NCBI GenBank assembly: GCA_018829445.1
Contig: JAHJTV010000019.1
Span: 1-64,000 of the forward strand
Origin: a bacterium
GTDB taxonomy: Bacteria > SAR324 > XYD2-FULL-50-16
Direction: 5' to 3'
DNA length: 64,000 bases
The translations under genes were made by a program, and so were the position numbers. Shown piece after piece: positions 1 to 8,556 of the stretch. A model generated the notes under the pieces. That model saw only the letters and a list, made by a program, of their open reading frames with translations, was not told where the DNA came from and searched no databases. How positions within the stretch are numbered: position 1 is the stretch's first letter; each line of letters begins with the position of its first letter.

Positions 1-33
1 ACTTTAACTTTAGCTATTATTTGTTTAGAAAAA

Positions 34-98
34 GTAGGATGGGCTACTCGTTGCCCATCAATAGAAAGCAATGTTGGGCAACAAGTAGCCCAACCTAC
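34..98. repeat. REP-like long hairpin
   Basis: The left arm (34-57) and right arm (75-98) are inverted copies of 24 bases that match at about 22 positions, around a 17-base loop. The arms begin GTAGG and contain GGGCTACT and GTTGCCCA. No gene is attached to it, and it looks like a dispersed palindromic element. Confidence 0.7.
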
Positions 99-992
99 GA
101 GCTACGAGCAGATGCAAATTTCTAACCGGACAATGCTGAAATAGATTAGTGTTTTAGCATCATGGCAAAAAATCAGCAACAATTGGTTTTTCCACAATTA
201 AAGATGAAAAAGGAGAAATACTCCCATAAATTTTCAACGATGTTTTACCCCAATACATGGGCAACCACAGAAATAAGGTCTTTATAACAGCTTGATCTTG
301 AACCGAATGGCAATTCTGCTCTTTGATTTGAGTCTTGTTATCTTAGCATAATAAAAGTGGCGTTCATACACATTCCTTCCATATTATAGATAACCTGTTT
401 CTGTTACATTAATACCTATTTTTGACAAGGATAGGAATACTAATATGCATTAGTCGTCAATCCTAAATACATGACTTCTATATGCGAAAACAGAACTGGC
501 CAATGTGGGTTCTCTCTGCAATCCAAATGCCGATAAAGACAATAAGATGGTTTAACTGATTACATCATTGACCTTTTATGTTCTAAAACATCCTCCCTTA
601 ACTGCTAAAGCAGGAATATAATAGTAAAAATGAATTATTGATCAGTTAAAAAAGATTGGAGTGATCTTTTTTTCCAAAAACCTTCCTCCATAAACCTATA
701 ATTTTTCGTTTTATTGCTGATCGAATTGCTAAGTGCAGACCTTGAATTTCCGATTTTTTTAAAAAACCTGAACTCACAGTTCTTAATTAACGTCGAAACA
801 AAGAGTCCCTGCTTTCTATTATGGTAATGCTTGAAGGGCAAGTTTTCGACCTGTAGCTCGATATGCCTGCAGCTGTCAGCGATCAATTTCCAACCAATTC
901 TTGAAGCTTTTAACCTTTAAATGAACTGAATACTGAGAGTTGAAACCTCCACCTGGTATGTATGACAACGATGAAAATACCATGAAGTCTGG
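99..992. other. Gene-poor stretch, nothing recognised
   Basis: This stretch has no convincing gene. An open frame on the minus strand (635-886) has no recognisable motif and no clear ribosome binding site, and I do not call it. The last 100 bases precede the malonyl-CoA decarboxylase gene and presumably hold its promoter, but no clear -35/-10 pair stands out. Confidence 0.4.
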
Positions 993-2438
993 TTGGATTT
1001 TTATCAGACACGAATTAATTGGTTTACTGAGAATTATGAGTTAAAATACCATAAACAGTATAGCAAAGATCAGTTTGTATTCTTGAAACAGCCAAAATTA
1101 ACTAAAAACATCCAAACCCGGGGTACTATGATGCTGAATAACTGGATGGATCATATGATCAAAATTGTTGCTGAAGTGGGGAAATCATATCTTGTTGATC
1201 TTTCAACCAGGAAACATCCCATTAAACATATCAGACAGCTTTGTAAAACTCTGCTGGTGAGAAAAGGAGAAGCATCCGGCACCGCTTTAGCAAAGGAGAT
1301 TGTCGATTGCTACCATGGAATGTCAGAAACAGAAAAAATGGAGTTTCTGGGAATTCTAACCAATGAATTTGGTCCGGATTCAAACGCCATCTTCAAGGCG
1401 GCGGGTGATTACATGACAAACCAGGACTTTTCAAGTTTTCAAGCACTCTCTAAATCCTTGGAATCACCAAGACTCGATCTGATTCGCATGATTAACCACG
1501 CACCAGGTGGAATAGGTGCAATAATTGCCATGCGAAAGCTGGTTCTTGCTGATCTGAAAAAAAGGAAGAATCTTTTACCATTGGAAGCGGACCTGTTTCA
1601 TCTTTTATCTGCCTGGTTCAATAGAGGATTTCTAGAGTTTCAACAGATCAACTGGGATACACCTGCGGTTATTCTTGAAAAAATTATTGCCTATGAAGCC
1701 GTGCACGAAATCAAGGGATGGCAGGATTTAAGAAGACGTCTGGCTGAAGACCGCAGCTGTTTTGCTTTTTTCCATCCGGCTTTGCCCCATGAACCCTTGA
1801 TTTTTGTTCAAGTCGCATTTACCAAAGGAATAGCAAAAAAAATCCAGCCCTTGCTGAGCGACAATGGGAAGATGTCTGCGAATCTAAACGCAGATACTGC
1901 TATCTTTTATTCTATCAGCAATGCTCAGGAGGGATTGAAAGGTATCAGTTTCGGTAATTTTCTTATTAAACAGGTGGTGGATCACATCTCCCAGCAAATG
2001 CCGGAGATTAAAACCTTCTCAACTCTGTCGCCCATTCCTAAATTTAGAAGATGGCTGGAAAAATATTATGTGAAAAGGAATACCACAATTCTAACCGAGG
2101 AAGAGATAAAACTGATGTCAACTCCTGATTGGTATAGTGATGATTTGATCAGAAACTCGCTTAAGAAAACATTATTAAAGATCTGTGCGCTCTACCTTCT
2201 GGAAGAAAAGAAAAAAAACCAACCTTATGACCCGGTAACAAGATTTCACCTGGGGAATGGCGCCGAAATAGAAAATATAAACTGGGAGGCGGATATGTCT
2301 GAACATGGATTGAATCAATCGGTCGGTCTGATGGTTAACTACAAATACATTCCGGCTAAGATTGTGGCAAACCACGAAGCGTACGTAAATGAAGGGCGAG
2401 TTTCTGCTTCTTCCAAAGTAAAAAAACTCATGGTTTGA
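993..2438 (+). CDS. Malonyl-CoA decarboxylase
   Basis: The enzyme decarboxylates malonyl-CoA to acetyl-CoA, probably in the cytosol. The N-terminal half is the helical domain. The C-terminal half is the GNAT-like catalytic domain, with the family block AIFYSISNAQEGLKG followed by FSTLSPIP. The block FHLGNGAEIENINW near the C-terminus carries the conserved catalytic-type His, and QSVGLMVNY closes the domain. The longest frame starts at a TTG and gives 481 aa. An ATG pair at 1128 behind a GGGG stretch would give about 436 aa, so the start is uncertain. No matB (malonyl-CoA synthetase) or matC neighbour is adjacent, so this is not a standard mat operon. Confidence 0.9.
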   Translation: MDFYQTRINWFTENYELKYHKQYSKDQFVFLKQPKLTKNIQTRGTMMLNNWMDHMIKIVAEVGKSYLVDLSTRKHPIKHIRQLCKTLLVRKGEASGTALAKEIVDCYHGMSETEKMEFLGILTNEFGPDSNAIFKAAGDYMTNQDFSSFQALSKSLESPRLDLIRMINHAPGGIGAIIAMRKLVLADLKKRKNLLPLEADLFHLLSAWFNRGFLEFQQINWDTPAVILEKIIAYEAVHEIKGWQDLRRRLAEDRSCFAFFHPALPHEPLIFVQVAFTKGIAKKIQPLLSDNGKMSANLNADTAIFYSISNAQEGLKGISFGNFLIKQVVDHISQQMPEIKTFSTLSPIPKFRRWLEKYYVKRNTTILTEEEIKLMSTPDWYSDDLIRNSLKKTLLKICALYLLEEKKKNQPYDPVTRFHLGNGAEIENINWEADMSEHGLNQSVGLMVNYKYIPAKIVANHEAYVNEGRVSASSKVKKLMV

Positions 2439-2486
2439 TGGCCGGAAAACACCGGTCAGGCTAATTGCAGATTGCTAAAAAAATCA

Positions 2487-2515
2487 GGAGGAATTCAATG
2501 CAGCCAACCTCCTGA
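2487..2515 (+). other. Strong Shine-Dalgarno before a five-codon frame
   Basis: AGGAGG at 2487-2492 lies five bases upstream of an ATG at 2498, but the frame closes after five codons (MQPTS, then TGA). Another frame downstream reads on to a TAA near 2615. It may be a decayed gene start or a micro-leader. Neither is proven. Confidence 0.35.
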
Positions 2516-2640
2516 AGAGTGAGCATCAACAATCACTTCTTGACAAAATGGACGTTGGCCTTGAAACTGTCATCACCTTGTTATTGGACCAATCGTTCAT
2601 CATCTCCCGATAAAATTAATATATTAGAAATCATCACCTT

Positions 2641-3972
2641 ATGCAGACGGTTTATGACGTTGAAGTTCTGTTCACTGAAATGTTGGAGCATTTCTCCAAC
2701 CTGATCAGAATTAATACCACTAATCCTCCCGGCAATGAAGTTGAAGCGGTAAAATATATTGCCAGATTGTTCGATCTGGAGAAAATTCCATATCAGATTC
2801 TTGAACCCAGTCCGGGAAGAGCCAGTATTATTGGCAGACTGAAAGGAGATGGCAGCAAAAAGCCCCTGCTGTTGATGTCTCACCTGGATGTGGTCGGAGT
2901 TGAAACCGATAAGTGGCAACACCCTCCCTTTTCCGGATTGGTAGATGACCGCTTCCTTTGGGGCAGGGGAACGCTTGATTGCAAAAACACGGTTGTTCTC
3001 TGGCTCATGATTTTATTTGCTCTCAAACGATCCAATTTCCCCTTGAAACGGGACTTGATATTCTTGGGAGCCGCAGACGAGGAGACCGGTGGTTCACAGG
3101 GAGCCAGATGGATTGTTCAAAACCATTTTGATCTTGTAGATGCTGAAGCCGCCTTAAACGAGGGTGGAGGATTCGCAATCGAATTTGCCGGCAAAACCTT
3201 CATTACTTACGAGACAGCAGAAAAAGGAAATATCTGGTTGCGCATTACCCGGCAGGGAAAATCCGGACATGCTTCAGTTCCTACGAACAATAATCCTGTT
3301 ACATATATTGCCAATCTTATATCCCGCCTCCAACGACAAAAACAACCGTTCCTGGTAACAAATACAGTCAGAGAGATGATAGTGGCTTTATCAAAGTGCC
3401 AGCCCTTTCCTGCCAACATCTTAATGCGCCAGATTCTGAACCCGGTGTTATCGGATTTGGTCATCAAAAACGGCATCAAGAATGAAACTACTGCGAACGG
3501 AATACGAGCGATGGTTCGCAATACTCTCTGTCCGACAATTGTATCCGGGGGGCAAAAGGTTAACGTCATTCCTTCGGAGGTCAGCACTGAACTGGATTTG
3601 AGGGTTCTGCCAGGAATCGATCCCGAAAAGGTCTTAAGCAGGATCAAAGAAAGCATTGGCCATGAAAATACCGTCGAAATTACGGATTTTGTCCATGCAA
3701 CAGAATCAATTTTGGATCATCCCTTAGCCGAAAGCATTAAAAAAGGTGTGGGACTGTCTAATCCTGAAACGCCGGTGATTCCGTTCATGTCGCCCGGTTC
3801 TACTGACGGGGGATTTTTCCGTTCCAAAGGAATGGTTGTCTACGGTTTTACGCCGGTTCTCCCTGTCGACGATATTGCTTTGGCTCATGCACACAACGAG
3901 AAGATCTCTCTTGAAACTATAAAGTACAGCCTGAAAGTTGGTCTGGACACAGTTTGTGATTTTTCGGGCTGA
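2641..3972 (+). CDS. M20-family metallopeptidase/amidohydrolase (ArgE/DapE/PM20D1-like)
   Basis: This is a probable di-zinc hydrolase of peptide or N-acyl-amino-acid bonds. The metal-site pattern of family M20 is visible: MSHLDVVG (His81, Asp83), GRGTLDCKN (bridging Asp113), ADEETGG (catalytic Glu147 and metal Glu148), and a late His in ALAHAHNE. The lid/dimerisation domain lies between about residues 190 and 330, with the GKSGHASVP motif. The length (443 aa) is normal for the family. There is no signal peptide, so it is probably cytosolic. The substrate cannot be told from sequence. The start lacks a clear ribosome binding site. Confidence 0.88.
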   Translation: MQTVYDVEVLFTEMLEHFSNLIRINTTNPPGNEVEAVKYIARLFDLEKIPYQILEPSPGRASIIGRLKGDGSKKPLLLMSHLDVVGVETDKWQHPPFSGLVDDRFLWGRGTLDCKNTVVLWLMILFALKRSNFPLKRDLIFLGAADEETGGSQGARWIVQNHFDLVDAEAALNEGGGFAIEFAGKTFITYETAEKGNIWLRITRQGKSGHASVPTNNNPVTYIANLISRLQRQKQPFLVTNTVREMIVALSKCQPFPANILMRQILNPVLSDLVIKNGIKNETTANGIRAMVRNTLCPTIVSGGQKVNVIPSEVSTELDLRVLPGIDPEKVLSRIKESIGHENTVEITDFVHATESILDHPLAESIKKGVGLSNPETPVIPFMSPGSTDGGFFRSKGMVVYGFTPVLPVDDIALAHAHNEKISLETIKYSLKVGLDTVCDFSG

Positions 3973-4088
3973 TGAACTCTCCCGCCGCAAGCTGCGGATT
4001 ATCAATATGTCATTCAGGCCTTGAGCCCAATGCCATTAACTTAAGGTCTTGCACCTTCATTGAACTACTAAAAATGCAGAATGTAAAT

Positions 4089-4216
4089 GGTAGGGCGGGG
4101 TTACATCCCATAAGCGCTTACTTAAGCAAATGATACCAAGAGCAAGGATTACGGTAGGGCGGGGTTACATCCCATAAGCGCTTACTTAAGCAAATGATAC
4201 CAAGAGCAAGGATTAC
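4089..4216 (+). repeat. Two perfect 64-bp tandem repeats
   Basis: A 64-bp unit starting GGTAGGGCGGGGTTACATCC occurs at 4089-4152 and again at 4153-4216. A third start at 4217 then diverges into a complete REP element. Each unit ends in the tail AGAGCAAGGATTAC, which also flanks the REP copies near 23.0 and 25.5 kb. Confidence 0.9.
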
Positions 4217-4280
4217 GGTAGGGCGGGATTACATCCCCGCCAGAACTAGCTCAAAGGCGGCCATGTAAGGCCGCCCTACC
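4217..4280. repeat. REP-like element, copy 1
   Basis: The left arm (4217-4241) begins GGTAGGGCGGGATTACATCC. The right arm (4256-4280) ends GGCCGCCCTACC. Each arm is itself a small hairpin, and together they form a longer imperfect inverted repeat. It is preceded by the roughly 40-base tail shared with other copies. The element fills most of the 577-base gap before the YfcC gene. Confidence 0.85.
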
Positions 4281-4549
4281 GTTACTCCCTGCAATCAATT
4301 AAAAGCGTAGTCTGGTTATGAGGTTGAATTGAATATATAATTCCTTAAGTTAATGACATTGGGTTTTGAGTCGGAATCCATGGTAATTACTGAGTAAAAG
4401 GATAATGGATCCCGAATCAAGCCAGAGATGATACAACAACTCAAACAGCCGGGTATTAAACCCTTGGTTCCTCATAAACAAAGTCTACTATTGAACTGTA
4501 ATCAGTGAATTTATCTCATGCTTAACTCAATTCAAAAATAGGAGCAAAA

Positions 4550-5974
4550 ATGGAAAAAGAAGAGAGAGTAATCGGATTACGCGTATTTCTAACAACAATT
4601 ATTCTTTTGGGGATTTTGATTCTGTTTGCCGGAATTGCCACCTATATCGTTCCTTCAGGGGAACTGACAGATGCCATCGTCAACGGCAAACATACACAAA
4701 TATATAAAATCATTGAGCAAACACCAGTCCCGATCTGGAAAATCGCGATATCACCTGTCATGTCAATTACAGGAACAAACGGAGCAAAAATCATTGTCTT
4801 AATCCTATTCATCCTTTTTATTGGAGGGAGTTTTGCCATCATGAACAAAAGTGGCGTCCTCCCTGGAATACTGACCAGTCTGGTGAGACAATTCTCGGAT
4901 AGAAAGCGATTGTTTATTATTATAAATGTCTGCCTTTTTTCATTTTTGGGGTCAACCATGGGAATTTTGGAGGAGATGGTTCCCCTGATTCTCATATTTG
5001 TTCCCCTGGCTTACAGAATGGGTTGGGATTCCGTTACGGGAGCCGCCATTCCTTTCTTGTCGTCGGGATTTGGCTTTGCAGCCGCCACATTTAATCCCTT
5101 CACGGTGGGCACCGCACAAAAACTTGCGGATGTTCCCCTTTTCACCGGACTGGAAATCAGAATTCCCTTCTTCTTCATCTCCACCCTGTGTGTCGTACTC
5201 TATCTTTTATATTATACCAACAAAATAGAAAAGAATCCGGAGAAAAGTCCGACCTATGCCATGGACAAAAAAATAAAGGCAACTCTGAACCTGGATCAAC
5301 CCATGTCAACTGATTCAATTAACAAAGCACCCATTATCTGGATGCTGCTCTGCTTTTTTTTGATCGCCGGCGTTGTTATTGGCGGTACTATGGTTCAATT
5401 GGTCCAGGATCTGTCATTTCCCCTGATCGCGCTCATTTTCCTTCTCATGGGATTCGGAGCCGGATTTCTTTCGGGCGGTAAAATAAAAGAGGTTTTTGCC
5501 TATTTTGCCAAAGGGCTGACAGACTTCGCCCCAGCCATCTTATTGATTTTAATGGCAGCTGCCGTTGGATACCTGATAGAGGAGGGAAATATCCTGGATA
5601 CGATTCTTTATTCAGTATCACAAGCCAGCCTCGGATTAGGCAAAGAGGCTGCTATTCTAATGATATATGGATTCCAGATCCTAATGAACGCCCTTGTTCC
5701 TTCCGGGACTGGACAAGCTGTTTTGACAATTCCTATTTTAGCTCCATTGGGGGATCTGTTGGGGATCTCCAGGCAAACTGTCGTGCTCGCATTTCAATTT
5801 GGAGATGGTTTTTCCAACCTTTTCTGGCCGACCAATGCAATGCTTTTAATAGCCATAGGTCTGGCACGGATTAACTACAGGGAGTGGTTTCGATTTATAC
5901 TTCCAATCCAACTGATTTTGTTAATCCTTTGCAGCCTGACACTATTGCTTGCAGTTAATATCAATTTTAGTTAA
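4550..5974 (+). CDS. YfcC-family membrane carrier (DcuC/ArcD-like superfamily)
   Basis: This integral inner-membrane protein of 474 aa has about 11-12 hydrophobic segments. It starts with a short positively charged cytosolic end and a first helix at about residues 15-35, followed by the periplasmic YIVPSGE segment typical of YfcC/AbgT-like carriers. Motifs of the family are visible: GGSFAIMNKSG, FLGSTMGILEEMVPLI, SSGFGFAAATFNPFTVG and, in the second half, NALVPSGTGQAVLTIP. The ribosome binding site AGGAG precedes the ATG. The family moves amino acids, peptides or dicarboxylates; the substrate here is unknown. An M20 peptidase lies upstream in the same orientation, which would fit uptake of its products. 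The gene overlaps the convergent neighbour by 8 bases. Confidence 0.85.
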   Translation: MEKEERVIGLRVFLTTIILLGILILFAGIATYIVPSGELTDAIVNGKHTQIYKIIEQTPVPIWKIAISPVMSITGTNGAKIIVLILFILFIGGSFAIMNKSGVLPGILTSLVRQFSDRKRLFIIINVCLFSFLGSTMGILEEMVPLILIFVPLAYRMGWDSVTGAAIPFLSSGFGFAAATFNPFTVGTAQKLADVPLFTGLEIRIPFFFISTLCVVLYLLYYTNKIEKNPEKSPTYAMDKKIKATLNLDQPMSTDSINKAPIIWMLLCFFLIAGVVIGGTMVQLVQDLSFPLIALIFLLMGFGAGFLSGGKIKEVFAYFAKGLTDFAPAILLILMAAAVGYLIEEGNILDTILYSVSQASLGLGKEAAILMIYGFQILMNALVPSGTGQAVLTIPILAPLGDLLGISRQTVVLAFQFGDGFSNLFWPTNAMLLIAIGLARINYREWFRFILPIQLILLILCSLTLLLAVNINFS

Positions 5975-7364
5975 GCACTCTGTCACACTGCTTTTTTTGA
6001 TTTGAAGCCGGTAATCCGTCCGCTGTGATACCGGCAATTATCATCAAACAGATTACCGGAAAAATGTAGTTGTTCACAACATGGTTCAGAATCACACAAA
6101 GGTATGCAAAAAGACCGGAATAGATCAAGAAACCTGAAAGCGACTTTTGACTCTTCAAAAAAGACATGAAAAATGCCAGAAATGAGACAACCTGCAAAAA
6201 AATCATTCCATATCGCCCAACCAACTGCTCCATCATAAAAGCGATGTTAAAACCGTTTCTCATGACGGTATCCCCCCAAACCTCAACAGTACAATAAAGA
6301 AAAGACTCGGGATACATCCACCAAAAGGAAACAAGGAGAGTTGAGGCAAATAAGGCAACAATCACAGTTTCCAAAAGCCACAAAAGGAACGGCTGTTTTC
6401 TAAACAGAAAAACCAGGGCAAAAGGAATGATCAGCCAGAAATACAGTGAAATTGTTAAACTCCAGCCGATGGCTGCGGCTCCAAGCAGATAGAGTCTTTT
6501 AGCAAAGAAAAAATAAGTGAGGGCTGAAGCGAATGCTAAACTCCCCAGGTAAGTACTGTTATCAGATATATTAAACGGTATTAGCATAAAAACGCAAAGC
6601 AGGTGGGCTACCGGTAGTTTCTGAGGTTTTTCCGTACTTAAAAACACCAATAAAAGTGACAGTATAAAAGCAATTTTATTGATCCATCTGGGATCATACT
6701 CCATCAACCAGGCAGGAAAAAATTGTAACCAGAATCCCGGCAACTGAGTGAAAGGGCCATCAGTGGATTCATCAAAAACCTGGTAGGGATCCAGTCCTAT
6801 GAAAAACCTGCCAATTGCATCCATGGCACCAATATAGTTGTTTTCAGTCGAAAACAGCCAGGGAATTTTAAGAATCTCCAACCAGACCAAAGTACCATAT
6901 GCAACAATTCCGAGCAGCAAGACCAGGTAAGAAAATCGTGACCAGGCGAAAACAAACTCGATAACCAGCAAAAAAACCGAAACCATTAACAAAATCAAAA
7001 TCAGTCGGTTTTGGGCCAGTGGACTGATGAACGGCAATTCATTGATCCTGAATTCTAAAAGTAAAAAGTTAAGAAAAAACAGGGCGAAACAAATGACAAT
7101 CGAAGTCCGAACAGAATCCAGTCCCAAGGGAATCACAACTTTTTCGGCCAGTTTTCCCGATGATGCTAACAACCAAAGAATTAAAAGCAATAGAATCGCT
7201 GCAACTGAATTGATCAGTTGCCGATCCATCTGATCAATTCCACTTGGAAATAAACCAATTATAAAATTATCAAGTCCGAATAGTAATCCCATCAGACAGA
7301 TAGCTGTCGCAGCGATAGTAATGCTTCCGTTTTTTTCTGTTCTGGTTGCTTTAATTGGCTTCAT
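5967..7364 (-). CDS. Polytopic membrane protein, possibly a GT-C-fold glycosyltransferase
   Basis: This protein of 465 aa has about 11-12 predicted membrane helices and no soluble domain. A loop near residues 185-225 reads GLDPYQVFDESTDGP and then QLPGFWLQFFPAWLMEYDPR. That arrangement (GxxPY, then a proline-rich stretch before a helix) recalls polyprenyl-phosphate-dependent GT-C mannosyl- or glucosyltransferases of the GT87/GT39 type. The resemblance is loose and I did not find an unambiguous catalytic Asp pair. It stands alone on the minus strand, tail to tail with the YfcC gene. Function is unassigned. Confidence 0.7.
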   Translation of the reverse strand: MKPIKATRTEKNGSITIAATAICLMGLLFGLDNFIIGLFPSGIDQMDRQLINSVAAILLLLILWLLASSGKLAEKVVIPLGLDSVRTSIVICFALFFLNFLLLEFRINELPFISPLAQNRLILILLMVSVFLLVIEFVFAWSRFSYLVLLLGIVAYGTLVWLEILKIPWLFSTENNYIGAMDAIGRFFIGLDPYQVFDESTDGPFTQLPGFWLQFFPAWLMEYDPRWINKIAFILSLLLVFLSTEKPQKLPVAHLLCVFMLIPFNISDNSTYLGSLAFASALTYFFFAKRLYLLGAAAIGWSLTISLYFWLIIPFALVFLFRKQPFLLWLLETVIVALFASTLLVSFWWMYPESFLYCTVEVWGDTVMRNGFNIAFMMEQLVGRYGMIFLQVVSFLAFFMSFLKSQKSLSGFLIYSGLFAYLCVILNHVVNNYIFPVICLMIIAGITADGLPASNQKKQCDRVLN

Positions 7365-7495
7365 GCCTGAATTCTCTTTGTGCCTATCACCAAATTGAAA
7401 CCACTATTGGTTAATGGATTTAGAATAATCGATTATTGATATTTCACAACAAGCGAACACCTATTATTATGTAAATTATCTTCAATTGGCAGTTG

Positions 7496-7990
7496 TTATC
7501 TTTTGATATTCCAAAGAAATCTGCTTTTTCTATGATCGCCTTCAAGATAAATCTCATGATCTTTTGGAACATCCAGCGTTTCAATAAATTCAGCACCAAT
7601 TCGTTGCAATGTTTTTATTGAAGCCTGGTTCTCAGGGTTGGAGGTGATCCAAACCGGGTTAATCGCATGTTGTTTTAAAATGCCCTTAGTCAGATTACAC
7701 GCTTTTGCGGCGTAGTTATTACCTCTGAATTCTTCGTCTATTCCATAGCCTATATGCCCTGCATACTTTTCAATGCTGACATTTGTCCCAATACGCAGAT
7801 TTAAATATCCCACCTTTGTGTTACTTGAACTGAGTACAATAAAAAACCTATAGGCCGGAACGTGCCCCTTTTTCAAATTTTCCGGGAAGCATTGATCCAA
7901 AACCAAGTCTATCTCTTCTCCTTTTATTCGTTCTCCCGGTTTCAATTTGAATTCTATTTTTTCCATAGCTCGCTGGGCGTAAGTAACCAT
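7496..7990 (-). CDS. GNAT-family N-acetyltransferase (RimJ/RimL-like)
   Basis: This acetyl-CoA-dependent acetyltransferase of 164 aa has the typical GNAT order: KVGYLNLRIG on strand 4, then IGYGIDEEFRGNNYAAKA (motif A with the pyrophosphate-binding R-G-N-x-x-A loop), then NPENQASIKTLQRIGAEFI, the C-terminal block of RimJ/RimL proteins. The acceptor is unknown. An in-frame ATG eight codons in (7966) could be the true start; neither has a strong ribosome binding site. It is a monocistronic gene. Confidence 0.82.
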   Translation of the reverse strand: MVTYAQRAMEKIEFKLKPGERIKGEEIDLVLDQCFPENLKKGHVPAYRFFIVLSSSNTKVGYLNLRIGTNVSIEKYAGHIGYGIDEEFRGNNYAAKACNLTKGILKQHAINPVWITSNPENQASIKTLQRIGAEFIETLDVPKDHEIYLEGDHRKSRFLWNIKR

Positions 7991-8082
7991 ATTAAAGACT
8001 CTGCAGGGGCTGAAGTTATTCGCACTTCAAAATATTTACCTAAGAAATATCGGTCATTTATTAAAAGCTGATTACTGATTTC

Positions 8083-8289
8083 TTATCTTTTCCTTTGAAA
8101 CTCTTGCTTATTGGGCAGACTAGGATCATCCCAGTTGCATTTGGATTCATCTGATATTTTACCGCTGGCTGAGATCAGTTTTTTCAGATTGTTTGAGTTG
8201 CACTGAGGACAGTATATTTTTTTTTGACCCTTTATTAGTTCTTCAAATTTATTACTACAATCTTTGCACTCAAATTCAAAAATCGGCAT
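8083..8289 (-). CDS. FmdB-like zinc-ribbon protein
   Basis: This small protein of 68 aa has the FmdB/CxxC-CxxC zinc-ribbon layout: MPIFEFECKDCSNKFEELI with a first Cys pair, then IYCPQCNS with a second pair, then LKKLIS. A charged, disordered tail follows. The ATG is preceded by AAAGGA. The family is widespread and its function is poorly defined; the first member was proposed to regulate formamidase. Nothing in the neighbourhood narrows its role. Confidence 0.88.
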   Translation of the reverse strand: MPIFEFECKDCSNKFEELIKGQKKIYCPQCNSNNLKKLISASGKISDESKCNWDDPSLPNKQEFQRKR

Positions 8290-8439
8290 GGTTATTCCTT
8301 TTGGTATTCACATATTTCATGTCTGTCTTTTAAAGTAAAATCTGGGAATCCAGAAATTTATTTTTTTACTATATGTAATAATGACACATAAAACTTTTTT
8401 CTTGTGGGGTTTAAATTATATTGAATTAACAAAAGTCTT

Positions 8440-8530
8440 GGTCGACAGAAAAGTGGATCCCGGATCGGGCCTGTCCTCAGCTTGACTGGGGATCAGGGAT
8501 GACACAACTCCTTGAGTGCGGGGTAGTAAA
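8440..8530 (+). repeat. GGATCCCG/GGGATGACA-type dispersed repeat
   Basis: The segment contains GTGGATCCCGGATCGGGCC, then CAGCTTGACTGGGGATCAGG and GATGACACAACTC. A diverged relative lies at about 4404-4465 (TGGATCCCGAATCAAGCC, then AGAGATGATACAACAACTC). Both are of the dispersed non-coding type that reads GGATCCCGGAT...GGGATGACA. Neither carries a gene. Confidence 0.6.
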
Positions 8531-8556
8531 CCTTCCCGCGATTTTCATAGATCAGA

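Noticed and set aside
635-886. 83-codon minus-strand open frame upstream of malonyl-CoA decarboxylase
   Set aside because: It has no recognisable motif, no clear ribosome binding site and low-complexity composition. It may be chance in AT-rich DNA.
4089-4280. Possible CRISPR array
   Set aside because: The 64-bp units are contiguous perfect tandem repeats with no unique spacers, the unit contains a REP arm, and no cas gene is present.
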